Below are positions 21,965 to 33,442 of a stretch of DNA of 64,000 bases, one piece after another. The DNA lies in contig JAOWBW010000027.1 in assembly GCA_026119855.1 (NCBI GenBank), positions 1,156,623-1,220,622 on the forward strand, read 5' to 3'. The position numbers and the translations under genes were made by a program. Each line of letters opens with the position of its first letter. Within the stretch, counting starts at the first letter, position 1. The notes under the pieces were generated by a model. It was not told the origin of the DNA. It made no database searches and saw only the letters and a program-made list of their open reading frames with translations. Source of the DNA: Campanula takesimana. Taxonomy: Eukaryota > Streptophyta > Magnoliopsida > Asterales > Campanulaceae.

Positions 21965-23761
21965 TGTAATATCCTGCCCCCTTTTTACTTTTTATTTTTT
22001 TAGACTCTTTAATTGCTATTGGACCAAGATTATTAAAGAGAATATTAGGCTTTGAGTTCGGGCTTATGTTTTTTTTTAAAACCCAATAAGGAGAAGGTTG
22101 TAAGTCCTTTTTAGTTAAGAAATTGGGAAACCCTAGATTATATATACTCTCCCTAAAAACCCTAGCCTCATTATTTACCAACGAAGAAAAAGAAAAGAAC
22201 GGTAAAGAAAAGAGAGAGAGGCGGCGGCGGCAGAGAGAGAGGAAGCCGAGAGAGAGAAATAGGTCGGAGGAGGGAGAGAGAGAGAAGGCGGAGTCGATCA
22301 TCGAAGTTAAAATCTAGACTCTTTAAACCTTTTCTTCTCCATCTACGTTAATTTTAACCATTAAAAATCAATGGATTAGAAACCCTAATCTAAGGAGATG
22401 AACTAGGGTTTGCATACTAGGGTTTAAAGGAAGAAAGATTGTGTGTGTTGTGCGTATGCCGTGTCTGTGTGTGCTGTGTGTGTTCCGTGTGTGTGTGTGA
22501 GTGTCTGCATCATGTGTGTGCAGTGTGTGTGTGTCATGTGTGTGTGCAGTGTATGTGTGCTGGAAAATGTGAAATCAGTGTGTGTAATGAATGTATTGAA
22601 GGTTAAGATTGGGAATTGTTAATAGAAAACCATAGGAGGGTGTTTTAGTTTCCTTAATATGGTATTGGTTAACCGTAGAAGGAGTTAAAGTAGAATAACT
22701 CATAGGTTAACAAGATGGATTAAAAGGATTAAGGTACTTATAGTAAATAGAATTACTTGTACCTAAGATTGGACTTTTACATGATTGTAGATTCATGCAA
22801 GGAGAACTACGTGGAAAAGCAAAGTAACCCAAGGTAAGGGATTACGTTCCTAAGTATTTTGAGTTTCATCCTTTGAAGTAGGATTCTATTATTCTTTCTA
22901 CAGTATAGCTACCAAGTGGCCAGTAGTATTTGAATTCCTTTGATATGAACGTCATTTGGAATGATCTTACCCTTGATATGTTCTTGCTCAATGGGTATCT
23001 ATAATGGATTGAATTGTGTTATGTGTTCTCGTACCTATAAACACTATGTGTAAATGTTGTTGTATCTAAATAAAACAGGTACAGTTAGCTTTGTCTGATT
23101 GAAAAGGGCTTAGCAGGAATTAGTCTGATTGAAAAGGACTTAAATGATGATTGAAAAGAACTTAGACATTTATATGCTACTTGATGAGGTAGTTTAATGA
23201 TCATGATATATCTTAATAAGGGAGCGCCCTGAAAAGGCGTAAGGTCTCTTATTCACATTACACCCTGAAAAGGTGTATTGTTACTATGGAATTGACGAAC
23301 TTGTATATATACAATCTCCATCAATATTATCGTTGTGATAGTGCCACAATTTCTTCTAAGTATTTAGAACTGTAAATCTTGAATGTGATTACAGTTAAGT
23401 TATTGATGATTAGCCTTTCATTGAAAGTATTGTTTGGCTCCGTTCTTTTGGTCATCTCTTCCTAGTACCCAAAGAGATCCTGTATGAACTCACTGAGCAC
23501 TGTTCGCTCACCCCTTCCTTATATTTTTCCCAGGTAAAGAGTAAGAGGGAATGGATAGGTCGCAAGGAAAGGTGGCTCTTGGTTTATTGAAGCATTTAAG
23601 ACAGTTTACTTTACCTTTATTTTAGAGCTAGTGGGTTGTACTAGCCGTTACATTAAATGTTTGGTTTTGGATTGTGTTTGATGATTGAGATCCCCTGGTT
23701 TTGGGATAGTTGTTATTTAATTTAAAGACTAATTTGTTATTGGAATGTTTGGGGGGTTACA
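21965..23761 (+). repeat. Solo LTR of the backbone chromovirus family
   Basis: 1797 bp, TGTAATATCC...GGTTACA, with an exact CTTTC TSD (21960-21964 and 23762-23766). It is homologous to 60851-62346 and to the LTR it interrupts. The likely promoter is the TATATATA stretch near 22139. A TG-rich microsatellite lies at about 22440-22560. Hairpins GCGCC-CTGAAAA-GGCGT (23224-23240) and ACACC-CTGAAAA-GGTGT (23260-23276) are present. No internal sequence remains, so the element was removed by LTR-LTR recombination. Confidence 0.9.
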
Positions 23762-24100
23762 CTTTCGGTCATCTCTTCCTAGTACCAGAAGAGATCCCGT
23801 ATGAACTTACTAAGTATTGTTCACTCACCCCTTTCATTTCTTTTCCCCTCCCAGGTAATGAGAGGTGAAGGATTCTTCACGAGGATGGCGGCACATTTGA
23901 GAAGATTGAAGTATTTCCTAAATGTTTAGTTGATTAAGCTAGCGGACTGTACTAGCTGTTAAGGATGAAAGACAGTTATTTTCCGCATTATTTGAATTAT
24001 GGTTAAGATGTACTAGCCGTTGAGATACCGGGTTTTATTTTGGGGATTTTATATTTGAATAAAGATGATATATTACTGTTTAAAAGTTTGGGATGTTACA
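23762..24100 (+). repeat. Chromovirus 5' LTR, last piece
   Basis: Resumes after the solo LTR with the CTTTC TSD copy and GGTCATCTCTTCC, and ends GATGTTACA just before the primer site. The three visible LTR pieces, without TSD copies, total about 956 bp, close to the matching 938 bp of the solo LTR. Confidence 0.85.
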
Positions 24101-24102
24101 GT

Positions 24103-24117
24103 TGGTATCAGAGCCCC
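24103..24117 (+). other. Chromovirus primer-binding site
   Basis: TGGTATCAGAGCCCC, two bases after the LTR, complementary to initiator Met tRNA. Confidence 0.9.
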
Positions 24118-24544
24118 GGTTTAGGTTTACATGGGAGACATTAGAAGTTAAGATTATCAGGAGAAATAGTACTTAACCATGATTGGGCTTACCTAGTACT
24201 TTTGGGAAGTTACTCTTTTAGGAAACCTTCTATAGTCCGAAACCTTCTATATCTGGGAAGTTACTATCTTTGGGAACCTACTATTTGTGGAAATCTTCTA
24301 TTTTAGGAAACTTTCTAAGTTTGGAAACTTTCTGTATTAAGGAACTTTCTATTTTTGGAAACTTTCTAATTATGGAAACTTGTTATTTTAGGAAAGAACC
24401 TAAAATAAGATTTCCTCGAGGAGTATAAGTGAATCCCTTGGGAGTAATTTCAAACAATTGCTTGAGTGGGAATACTTGTTATTAAGGATAAATGTATTAT
24501 GAGGTTTATGTGATACTAATGGTAGTTTGTCTTGATTGTAGGTT
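24118..24544 (+). other. Chromovirus leader before the first ORF
   Basis: Non-coding. Between about 24215 and 24400 it has an irregular repeat around GGAAACTTTCTA and GGAAACCTTCTA, nine or so units with varied spacing. Confidence 0.55.
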
Positions 24545-24983
24545 ATGGACGGACTTAGAAATACCATGAAGATGAGCTTGAAGCATAGGACACTTAAAAG
24601 AAGAGTGATTCACGGGTATGCACTCAAGATTCGGAAGTTAAATGAAGAACTGGAAGCTGAAAAGGCAAAAGTGGACTTTTCATTAGGAAAGTGGATGCGA
24701 GATAGAGAGGCATGGCTAGGCACTAGAGAGGAATTGGAAGAAGTAAAGGAGACTATGAACCGAAATGAGGAGAACTACCATGAAAACAGAGTAAAAGCTT
24801 ACCAATGGTACTATGAGCTGAAAGAATTGAAGGAAGCTAGTGCTAAAGAGCATAAACCGACAACATTTATAGGCAATGAAGCACCAAATGAGGAAAGTTT
24901 GGTAGTTGAATATAAAATTGAGGAAGTAGATGTTAACCTTGAGGGCAATGAAGCTACCCCAATTGTGATTGATGATCATAAAC
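24545..24983 (+). pseudogene. Chromovirus leader ORF with coiled coil, 5' piece
   Basis: An ORF between the primer site and gag, from the ATG at 24545. About 146 residues precede the Copia B insertion. Residues 25-110 are rich in Glu, Lys and Leu and look like a coiled coil; then comes an acidic stretch. The frame continues without interruption at 53125 if the TAAAC duplication is counted once, giving 187 residues in all. Such an ORF is not usual for Tekay elements as I know them. No catalytic motif is visible. The only break is the insertion itself, in contrast to the damaged pol. Confidence 0.6.
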
Positions 24984-25029
24984 TGTTAGTGTTGGTGCCC
25001 TAGGCACGTTTGTATAAACGTTATGTATG
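24984..25029 (+). repeat. Copia B 5' LTR, first piece
   Basis: 46 bp starting TGTTAGTG, with the same GTGCC...GGCAC hairpin as Copia A. It ends in GTATG, the left TSD of Tat-2. Confidence 0.9.
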
Positions 25030-25210
25030 TGTAGACATCCCATTTTGAACGTTCATTCATAATCACAATACTTCTGTGTCTCGCCTTTGATTTGGGTCGA
25101 AACTCGTTAAGTTTGACATGTTTTGTTAAGTTTCTGACTGACTCCATTAGTCAGGGGCCAAACTGAACATTAAAACTACTACAGAGGGTAAACTGTGATT
25201 CCAGCACACG

Positions 25211-25250
25211 GTGTCTCGTACGAGACACTGGATATGTCATACGAGATATC
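25211..25250 (+). promoter_or_regulatory. Tat-2 LTR palindrome pair (TCGTACGA), 21 bp
   Basis: A perfect 18-bp palindrome, GTGTCTCGTACGAGACAC, centred at 25219.5, and a 20-bp near-palindrome with GATAT...ATATC ends centred at 25240.5; spacing 21 bp. The 3' LTR copy has centres 43920.5 and 43941.5. The pair lies about 200 bp upstream of the TATA box. Confidence 0.8.
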
Positions 25251-25437
25251 CCCCTTGGCAGTCGGGTTTTCAGCAGTTTCCTTGTTGATCTCAACCTCTT
25301 TTCTTGGCAAACACTCATGCAATCCAGGATAAACCTCTTGGCCGATTCTAGAGTCCTAAAATAACCTCTTGGGAATTAAGTCGTTGATTCCCAACCATAA
25401 ACAACTCCTTGACTTGATCCCTAAGTCATCAAAACCC

Positions 25438-25445
25438 TATAAATA
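25438..25445 (+). promoter_or_regulatory. Tat-2 LTR TATA box
   Basis: TATAAATA within CCCTATAAATAAAGGG. In the 3' LTR the same place reads TATATAAA. Confidence 0.65.
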
Positions 25446-26040
25446 AAGGGTCCCTTCACTTGAAAAAGGGACAGACAATTCTTTTTGACAGCCCCAAGGC
25501 CGTTAAACCACAAAGAAAACCTCATAATCAGTCCTTTCTCCCTAACCACAAAATTTAGGAGATCATAACATAATTGGAGTCAATATTTTTGGATCATCAA
25601 GGCCTTTAGTCAAGGCCATCCATTGGATTCTTGAAGAACGCTTAGGTAAAAACCTTTGTTTTCTATCTTCTTATCTCCTTCTTTGCTTTGAGGTAGTGTG
25701 ATTCCATTAAAGGATCAGCCTAGTGCCTCTCTAATTCATAGAGATGGTCTCGAAGCACATGATCCGACATTCCAAATAAATAAGAAATTATTTATTTGGT
25801 TTCTTTTGTACTTAAACTGCATAATTTTGATGATGATGATGATGATTTCGTAAGCAAGACCGATCCTAGATCGGGTGGATTGGGTGCTCCTTGACCTTCC
25901 TAATCCATAACTTAACCCCCAAACTCAAGAATCTCACGGTCCGTGTTCCGTTCAAAACATGGTGGCGACTCACAAAATTGAGCAAATCAAGTCCTTCAAA
26001 TTGAAACGAAAGCAATAAAAACGCAAAGGACGCTAGCAAA

Positions 26041-27034
26041 GAAAGTCATCCGACTAGGGTACTATTGGGCTACGATGGAGGCTGACTGCATCAACATGGT
26101 TAAGAAATGCCACAAGTGTCAGATACATGCCAACTTACAACATGCACCACCGTCCGTGTTATACCCCATGACATCCCCTTGGCCATACTCTACATGGGGA
26201 ATAGATGTCATTGGCAAGGTCTCACCGATAGGTCACAATGGGCACTCGTTCGTATTGGTCGCCATAGATTACTTCACCAAATGGATCGAATCTTAATCCT
26301 ACAAAGTCTTAAATGCCAAGAAGGTGGCTGAGTTCATTAAGACCAACATCATATGCCGATATGGGGTACCTCATAAAATGATATCCGATAATGGCACTCA
26401 CTTCGAAAAAGAATGTGACCAACTACTTGCAGAGTACAAAATAGAGAGACATCAGTCATCACCGTACCGACCACAGACCAACGGAGCAGTCGAAGCTGCT
26501 AACAAAACCATAGAGACCATCATCAGAAAATGGCTAAGACTGGTAGAGACTGGCCCGAAAATCTACTTTTTGCACTTTGGGGCTACCGTACCTCAGTCCG
26601 TACTGCCACCGGTGAAACTCTATACGCCCTATCCTATGGGATGGAAGCAGTATTACCCATCGAATTGGAAGTACCATCTCTAAGGGTTCTCCTAGAAAAC
26701 CAAGTCAACCAAGTCACATGGTTGAACAGCCGTTACGAACAACTAGCCCTGCTAGATGAACGACGACTTTAAGCCGCCGAGCATATCCAAGCATATCAAT
26801 GGAGAATGGCCCGAGCATTCAACAAGAAGGTCAAATCCAGAAACATCAAAGAATGGGACCTTGTCCTACGCGAATATAGTCCCGGACCTTTCAACCCCAT
26901 GGGTACCAAGATGGATAGGTCCTTACATAGTCAAAAAGATCTTCTCTGGAGGAGCGGTACAACTCATAGACCTAGATGGAGATCAACTGCCGAAGCCCGT
27001 CAATATGGACAAGCTGAAGAAGTACTACGCATAG
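26041..27034 (+). pseudogene. Tat-2 integrase, degenerate
   Basis: Remnant of the integrase that inserts the cDNA into chromosomes. Visible parts are the end of a zinc-binding region (CHKCQIH), first catalytic Asp in WGIDVIG, second in ISDNGTHF and catalytic Glu in QTNGAVEAANKT. The C-terminal ending PKPVNMDKLKKYYA is typical of Tat/Ogre. A TAA near 26294 and frameshifts near 26540 and 26890 disable it; a further TAA lies near 26770. RT and RNase H, which should precede it, are absent because the deletion joins it to the LTR. Confidence 0.85.
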
Positions 27035-27582
27035 CTCCGTCCCCTAGTTCAAAAAAAAAAAAAAGAGTACGAGAAAAGAAGCCCGCTAGATTGAAAACCT
27101 GAAAGGGCGGTCTAGGCAAAAGCCAAGGTGTGCATTAAAAAAAATTGGGGTGGATCTCATACGGGACATCCCTGTCTCGTACGAGACAACCTATCTGACA
27201 GCAGAAACTCATGTTCTCTTTCTTAAACAAGAACTACGATGACCTGAGCTCCTTATTTAATTGATGTAAAAGGAAAACGTAGGCAGTCTTTTGGTCCCGT
27301 CTATTCAATGAATAAAATCAAAATCTTGTTCTTTTATGAATTGAATACATTTCAAGAAAGCAATGGGAAAATTCCCTACATGAATACCAACTTGCAAAAA
27401 AAAAAAATACTAAAAATTCTAAACATTGGTCTATCTAAGAAATCTCTCGATACTCCTGAAGATCTATTTCTTCCTTGACATAGTAAGGGCTTGACCGCGG
27501 TCCGTGCTGCCATCTCTTTTCTTCTTGTACCATGGTATCTCATAACTGGGAGGGACATCAAGTCTATCGAAAACTGAGGAAG
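27035..27582 (+). other. Tat-2 region after pol, conserved 3' blocks
   Basis: Holds the CTAGA...TCTAGGCAAA block (27086-27115), a TCGTACGA pair (27154-27187, centres 27160.5 and 27180.5) and a GAACTACG...ACGTAGGCA block (27231-27294). These blocks also occur in Tat-1, so they belong to the lineage. The 3' end of the antisense ORF may reach into this stretch. Confidence 0.65.
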
Positions 27583-27896
27583 TCAATCTTGAGAATACAT
27601 GAGGCCTGTCAAGAGCTTGAAACTTACCGGGAAGTCCATTCGCCCTCTTCTAGTAAAAGTCACTATCCAGAAAATCCTGCGTGGCATCCGCACTGACATT
27701 TGAAGGACCCCCTTGGCTTCCTTCTTCCTCAAACTCAAGCTAGGCTCAAATCGGTCCCCCAATAGAGGACGGCGGATCTCATCAATACCCTTGACATTGG
27801 GACGGAGTTCTTTAAGGAACCAATCTAGATATTTATCCGATAGATAAATTCTCCCGCCTTCATGACGAAGATTGGTCCAATGGTCCACATTGGTAC
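27583..27896 (-). pseudogene. Tat-2 second antisense ORF, 3' piece
   Basis: About 100 codons on the reverse strand. It continues the ORF at 38635-39702 across the SIRE insertion: with one copy of the GGTAC duplication removed, the reverse-strand frame is uninterrupted. Visible text includes HWTNLRHEGG and YLDWFLKELRP. The product is unknown; see the entry for the 5' piece. Confidence 0.55.
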
Positions 27897-28102
27897 TGTT
27901 GGGTATGCTTATCACTTAACCCTCCTACATTTGTTAGAATTGATTGATACCATCACCTATGAGTATTTTTATGGACTTTAGGACCTCATGTATAGAAGTT
28001 TATAACTTCATTTTTTAGCCAAGTCCTTTTTATAGTATAGGCTTAGATGATAGGACTTGAAGCTTTAAAGATCGAAGATTTCCTAAGCAGGATTCATTTC
28101 AC

Positions 28103-28290
28103 TGCGCAGGATGTTCTCCGCGCAGGTCGCCACTGCGCATAAAATATCTTGCACAGCCCTTGACCCTGCTCAATTTTCAAGATCTTATTTCCTAAACTCT
28201 GAAGAGATCTTTTAGTGACCAAGCATGGTGCGCATGCTTCCCATGCGCAGTATCCATGCGCGCCGGCAATACGCATGCCTTTGTGCGCGG
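28103..28290 (+). promoter_or_regulatory. SIRE LTR TGCGCA clusters
   Basis: Centres by hand count: 28105.5, 28121.5, 28136.5 and 28152.5, then 28231.5, 28246.5, 28259.5, 28272.5 and 28286.5. Steps are 13-16 bp. A few copies have one changed base (CGCGCA, TGCACA, TACGCA). The clusters lie 390-580 bp upstream of the TATA box. Confidence 0.65.
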
Positions 28291-28680
28291 ACACAACCTT
28301 GGCCAAGTTCCTCATCTCCTGATCTCATTCTAGAAGCTTGGAAAGCGACAAGACAAGCTACGCTTTTTGGATTGAGTCAAAATGTTGAGGTGTGCACAAA
28401 CGACAAAATAAGCACACTCAGCAAAACCATTGGTGGAGACACGCTTAAAAGAAATATCTCAAGTGAAGACAGCTGTCAACCTTCTAGAAGAAGCGTTTGA
28501 ATTTGGTCTTCATGCTCAGTCTCCAACGACTCTAAATCACCTGCGCACCAATCATATTGTGCCAGGTCATCATCTTTGATCAGAGCCCCAACGGCTATAA
28601 AGGACAGCTGCGCGCCAATCACTTTGTGCCAGCTCATTGTCCTTGCTTAGAGCTCCAACAGCTATATTCAAGCTCTCAGC

Positions 28681-28688
28681 TATAAATA
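28681..28688 (+). promoter_or_regulatory. SIRE LTR TATA box
   Basis: TATAAATA in GCTATAAATAGCC, conserved at about 37752-37759 in the 3' LTR. Confidence 0.7.
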
Positions 28689-29563
28689 GCCTGCTCATCT
28701 TCATTTCCAAGCTGCCCCTTTCATCGGCCTTTTCATCGGCCCTTTCATCAAGCTCCTCTTGTTGGCCACTATGCTTCAGAGCTCGAGTTTCATGCTTCAT
28801 TGAGAAACCTTGAAGATCTGAAGACTGCTGCTTAGTATTTCCAGATTCTTTAGAACAACCTTCAAGATCTTCAAACCTTCAAACTCCTGCTCATATCACA
28901 AAGCCCTATATCACCAGAATTCTCGGTGCTCTTCATCTTTCATATTTATAGAACCCAAAATTTCTGTCACACACACACCTCTTGAAGCCTTGATCATTTT
29001 GATCTAACTTCTTGAGATACACCGGTTTAGTCTAGGATTTGTTCTTCATAGATAATAGATCTTGAGTTAGTATTGAGCTCAAATGTTGTAATTTGTAATA
29101 CTCTCTCATATTATAAGATCTTCATTAGAAATCCAAGACTAACCATCTTGGTAGAGGATGTAGATCTTTCATCGATCGAACCTCTCCAAATAGCGTGTTC
29201 TTTATACTTACTGCATATTTCCTGCTTAACCTTTTATGAACTGCTTTGTTTGATCTTTCAGATTGCTACACTTTACTGATTGTAATTGTTATTGCTCATT
29301 TGCCTTAGAATCCATTTTGTCCCACTCTTTAGCCTCAAACTTAGCGCGTGCGTTTTTATCTCTGCGCAGTGTACCCTGCGCAGAGCTGCTTTAAATTTCC
29401 GCTGTGCATTTCACACTCTCTCTGCGCGCTAAACTTAGCTTATTTGAGAACTGTGCGCATAAGCCATTGATTTGCAAAAGGGTTTGAAAAGAATTTAAAA
29501 ACGCTATTCACCCCCCCCCTCTAGCATTTTTCACACCCTTGTTGCCCCTTAGGGACCAACAAG

Positions 29564-29575
29564 TGGTATCAGAGC
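29564..29575 (+). other. SIRE primer-binding site
   Basis: TGGTATCAGAGC, two bases after the LTR, complementary to initiator Met tRNA. Confidence 0.9.
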
Positions 29576-29636
29576 GAACACCTTCATAAAACATGTTTCT
29601 GATTTTCAAGCTTAACAGCTTGGGTGCCGATTAAAA

Positions 29637-29953
29637 TGGCTTCAAAATCTAGGGCAATGACTAACTTTTCACATGTTCCTGCGCCTGCTCAAACCTCAAA
29701 ATGAAATTCAGAAAGTTCTCCAAACCTGGTGGATCCTCAAGCAAAGATTCGTATTCTCTCTCATAGAGACTCAAAGAAATATGACTTGGTCTGCTACAAC
29801 TGTAGAAAGCCAGGACATTTCGTTTCAAAATGCCTACTTCAAAATTTGAGTACAAGGAAAAGGAACCCTGCGCACAAAGCATCTAAGCAGTGCAGAAGAA
29901 TGGCTGCTGAAGAGAACTGCGCAGAAAAGAAGCTAAGGACTTGGATACACTGA
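29637..29953 (+). pseudogene. SIRE gag remnant with zinc knuckle
   Basis: An ATG at 29637 opens a 22-codon start (MASKSRAMTNF...) that soon stops. A second piece from about 29729 in another frame holds a perfect CCHC knuckle, CYNCRKPGHFVSKC, for RNA binding. The capsid region that should lie between them is deleted. Confidence 0.7.
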
Positions 29954-30839
29954 AGACAACGATGCTGACTCTGAGGATGGACTGTTCTACTTAGTGGAAA
30001 TGCTGACAATGACTCAAAAGTTGTTTCTGAAATGGAACCTGAGCATGCGCCAAGTACAATCAAAGAAAGGTCCCTTCACTCAAGTGGAAATGGGACACCT
30101 TCACCAAGCAGACAGAATGGCAAGCACCTATTTGCCAGAGCTAACCTGACAAAGCTGCGTTATCACCAATCCCGCAGCTGCGCAAGGAATCTCTTAAAGT
30201 GTGCCAATCTTAAATGATAATTCTGCTGTAGAACGCAAGTCAATGTTTCAACAAGCAGAAAAGATCTACTTCACTGCGCACTCTCAAGCTCAGTTGGTTT
30301 CAACAGTGGATTCTAGACACTACTGGAGATGTCAACACTCTTAAAGGTACGCACGAAGGAAGAGATCACTCAGTAATATATGGTGACAACAACAAGGGCA
30401 CATAATTGGATTTGGACTAATCATAAAAGACAGTCTCAAGCAACCTGTTCTCCATATCACAATTATGCGATAAAGGTCTGGAATGCCGTTTCACTTCAAT
30501 GCACTGTTATATCAAGAATGGCGTTTCTGGACTAACTTTGCTCACAAGGACTCGTAAGACCAATTTCTAATCTATTGATCTTACCACTATAATTTCTATT
30601 ACTAATCCTTGTTTTGTAGCAAAGAACATAAGTGAATGCAGCTAGCAATGGTATGAGCACCATGCCAGCTCAGTAAGCAGCCTGAGCAGTTTTCCTCCAG
30701 CAAGATTGCTCCAATGTCAAAACGCTTACATCCTCTTCACCTCATGTGTTTGGACCGCTCTCTACCGCGATGCTTTGGATCAACTTGTGGTATCTCAATG
30801 ATATCCTGGCTGCTCTCCTACTAAATCTCCAAACATAGA

Positions 30840-32590
30840 AGACATCAATAGAGTCCGACACTTCAACGGAACAGAATTTATGAACAACGATGTCGCTCAA
30901 TATTATGAGAACCAACAAGAACCCACAAATGGTATTCTTCACAATTTCTCTGCTGCTGGAGTTCCGCAACAAAATGGCGTTGTGGAAAGAATCGCTCGTT
31001 GATTAAGGATGGATAGACAATGATAGTAGAAGCAGTATTTCTAAATGTATTTCTGGGAAGAAGCTGTCAACGGTGCATGCTTTACTCAGAATAAGATCCC
31101 TCATCAACAAATCCTACATCATTACTCCATACGATCTATGGAGAGAGAGAAAGCGCCCAACATTGATTTCTTCAAGCTCTTTAGCTGCAAACGCTATAGA
31201 GGTAAATTCGACGCCAAAGCAGATGAAGGTATTCTCGTTGGGTATGCCAATCATTCTATAAGCTTTTCGTGATCATAATAGAATAAATCTCTAGTTACTA
31301 TATATAGTATCTGTACATGTTACATTTGACGTACTTTCTCTTCTTGAGCCATATTTGGCTCCAAATGATTCTGATGCCTCTGCTGAGCCTTTTTAAATAG
31401 GTGCACATTAAATCTATTCCTGCACAGAATATAGATTAAGCAGCTTTAGAATCAGTCCAACTCATGCGCATACTCCAAATGCTGCGCCTGAAGTCACAAC
31501 TCCTGATGCGCAAACACCTCCTGCGCATGATGTTTCTCCACTTCAGCAAATTACCTTTGATGATTTTGGTGCTGAAGCAAATGAAATACCCATTGATCTT
31601 TGTATTCCTATCACCTAAATGTAGGGATTCGCACATCAAGAGCATCAAACTTTGCGGTGTAGCATTCGTTTATCTCTCATGTTGGATCAAAGAAGATTGA
31701 TAGAGTGCTCCATGTTTTAAGATGGATCGATGCAATGCAAGAAGTGCAATAAAAGCTCATCCAATATTTAGCGCTTCAATGGGTGTTCGGAAACAAGATG
31801 GATGAGAATGGAAGCATCACAGAATCAAAGCAAGAAAGCTTTGTATGGACTTAAGCAAGCTCCAAGAGCATGGTACGATACGCTATCAAAACTCCTACTA
31901 TAGAAAGGCTTCAAACGAGGTAAAATCGATACAACTCTTTTTATTGCTAAGTATAATGATCATTCTTTACTTGTTCAAATTTATGTCGATGATATTATAT
32001 TTGGTTCTACTGATGAGTCACTTTGTAAGCGCTTTGAAAAGCAAATGAAAAGCAAGTTTGAGATGAGCATGATGGGAGAAATCACCTTCTTCCTTGGGCT
32101 TAAAATCAATCAATTGAATGATGGCATCTTCGCAAATAAAGCCAAGTACACAAGGGACTTAATCAAAATTTGGACTTAAGAATGCTAAAGCATACGACTC
32201 TCCAATGGCCACCAGCATCAAAACCTAACAGGCTTAAAAGATGTGGACTATGCAGCGTGCACCATTGACAGGAGGAGCACAAGTGGAACATGTCATTTCC
32301 TTAGAAATCGACTTGTAGCATGGGCAAGCAAGAAACAAGCTGTTGTGTCCATCTCCACTACTGAAGCAGAATATATTGCTGCTGGAAGCTGCTGCTGCCA
32401 AATCTCATGGATGAAGCAACAATCTGTGGACTATGGGATTAATGAAGAGAATTGTCCAATTCTCTGCGAGAATGTCCACCATAGCAGTTACCAAACCTGC
32501 CAAGCACTAATACCAAGATCATCAACATCTAATATCTTCTCCTCAAGAATTAACAAGTGGTCTCTTGAAAGGAGAAATGGGTATGCTTAA
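30840..32590 (+). pseudogene. SIRE pol remnants (integrase, RT, RNase H)
   Basis: Scattered fragments of Copia pol in several frames. The integrase end is near 30850-31005 (HFNGTEFMNND and PQQNGVVER, the latter holding the catalytic Glu). A possible integrase C-terminal piece is at 31045-31270. RT parts are at 31827-32175, with LYGLKQAPRAWYD and the active site YVDDIIFGS. RNase H is at 32243-32450 (STTEAEYIAA). Many stops, frameshifts and deletions make it non-functional. No protease was recognised. The fragments show the Copia order integrase-RT-RNase H and SIRE-like wording. Confidence 0.8.
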
Positions 32591-33442
32591 TCTTAGCTAA
32601 CTTGTCCATATAATTTATACTAATGTATTTGCTTGATAAATGTGCAAAATAGGTTAAGTTTCATGCGCCCTGCGCAACACCTGCGCAACACATGTCTGCG
32701 CATGAAACAACAGTTCTGAGATTTATAGAATCTCTGCGCTATCAATGCGCTGCGCATGACTATCCATGCACAAATCTTGGTGGATCGCAGGTAAGTGTTC
32801 TATTCATTAGATTTTGCACATAGGTCCTTGACTGAAAAGTCAACGCTTAGTCACAAGGGTACTTGTGTAAATTAAATTTTTCCGCGCCTTTATTTTTTGA
32901 TTTTTCTTGGGAAATTACCTTTTTACCCCTGCGCATGTCCTATTGTCATTTAATGCAAACTGCAATTAATGACAGCACACCTTGCGAATGTCTGATCACC
33001 ATTTAATGAGGAAGGTGATGCGACAGCTTTCAGCCTCTTTTCGCTGACACACGCGCGCGCAAAGTCTGCGCAAGCGCGTCCCCCATTCGGCCACGTCACC
33101 CTGCTAACGTGCGCCCGTCCTTTCACTGACTCACCATTTATGAGGAAGTTGACTTGACAGTGACCGGCTTAGAACTTCACACACACACACGTGCATAGGT
33201 CTGCGCACGCGCGTTCCCTTTTATGACACGTGGTTTTGCTATCTTGTGCCACTGTACCTTTTCTCATAAATTTCCCGCTATCGTGCGCCTAACATCTCCT
33301 TCCCTACTTAAACCATTTCTCTACTTCTCTCTTCTCTATCTCTCTCTCGCTCTCTCTCTCTCTAACCTCTGCTCTAAACATTCTATTTTCATCTCTTGTT
33401 CTTTATCTTCAACCTCTATTTTCCTTCCTCAAAACCTTTTCA
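32591..33442 (+). promoter_or_regulatory. SIRE region upstream of the accessory gene, promoter-like
   Basis: Non-coding. It has many TGCGCA and GCGCGC sites (32660-33215), a G-box-like ACACGTGG near 33226, and a strong CT-rich tract from about 33310 to 33365. After it comes a C/T-rich leader up to the ATG at 33443. Pyrimidine patches of this kind are common around plant transcription starts. A clear TATA box is missing; TACTTAAAC near 33305 is the nearest candidate. Function is inferred. Confidence 0.45.

Larger units (their letters stand above)
25030..26033 (+). repeat. Tat-2 5' LTR, 3' end deleted
   Basis: Homologous to 43731-44739 up to AAAGGACG near 26033. The final GCGCGCTCACA of the LTR is missing and integrase sequence follows at once. 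A TCGTACGA pair is at 25211-25250, TATAAATA at 25438-25445, and hairpin CCGATC-CTA-GATCGG near 25860-25876. Confidence 0.88.
27897..29561 (+). repeat. SIRE 5' LTR
   Basis: 1665 bp. TGCGCA-type palindromes cluster at 28103-28155 and 28229-28290 with 13-16 bp spacing. TATAAATA is at 28681-28688. Near the end a C-run is followed by CTCTAGCATTTTTCACACC and CCAACA. Confidence 0.93.

Noticed and set aside
22440..22560. TG-rich tract as a telomere-like or regulatory array
   Set aside because: It is an ordinary dinucleotide microsatellite with interruptions, also at 61378-61480 in the 3' LTR.
23450..24100. Apparent tandem duplication of about 300 bp inside the chromovirus LTR
   Set aside because: Fully explained by a solo LTR of the same family inserted into the LTR, with an exact CTTTC duplication at 21960-21964 and 23762-23766.
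28094..28800. Small ORFs on both strands repeated at 37165-37871
   Set aside because: Same reason: both SIRE LTRs carry them. The region has promoter and TGCGCA sites rather than coding signs.
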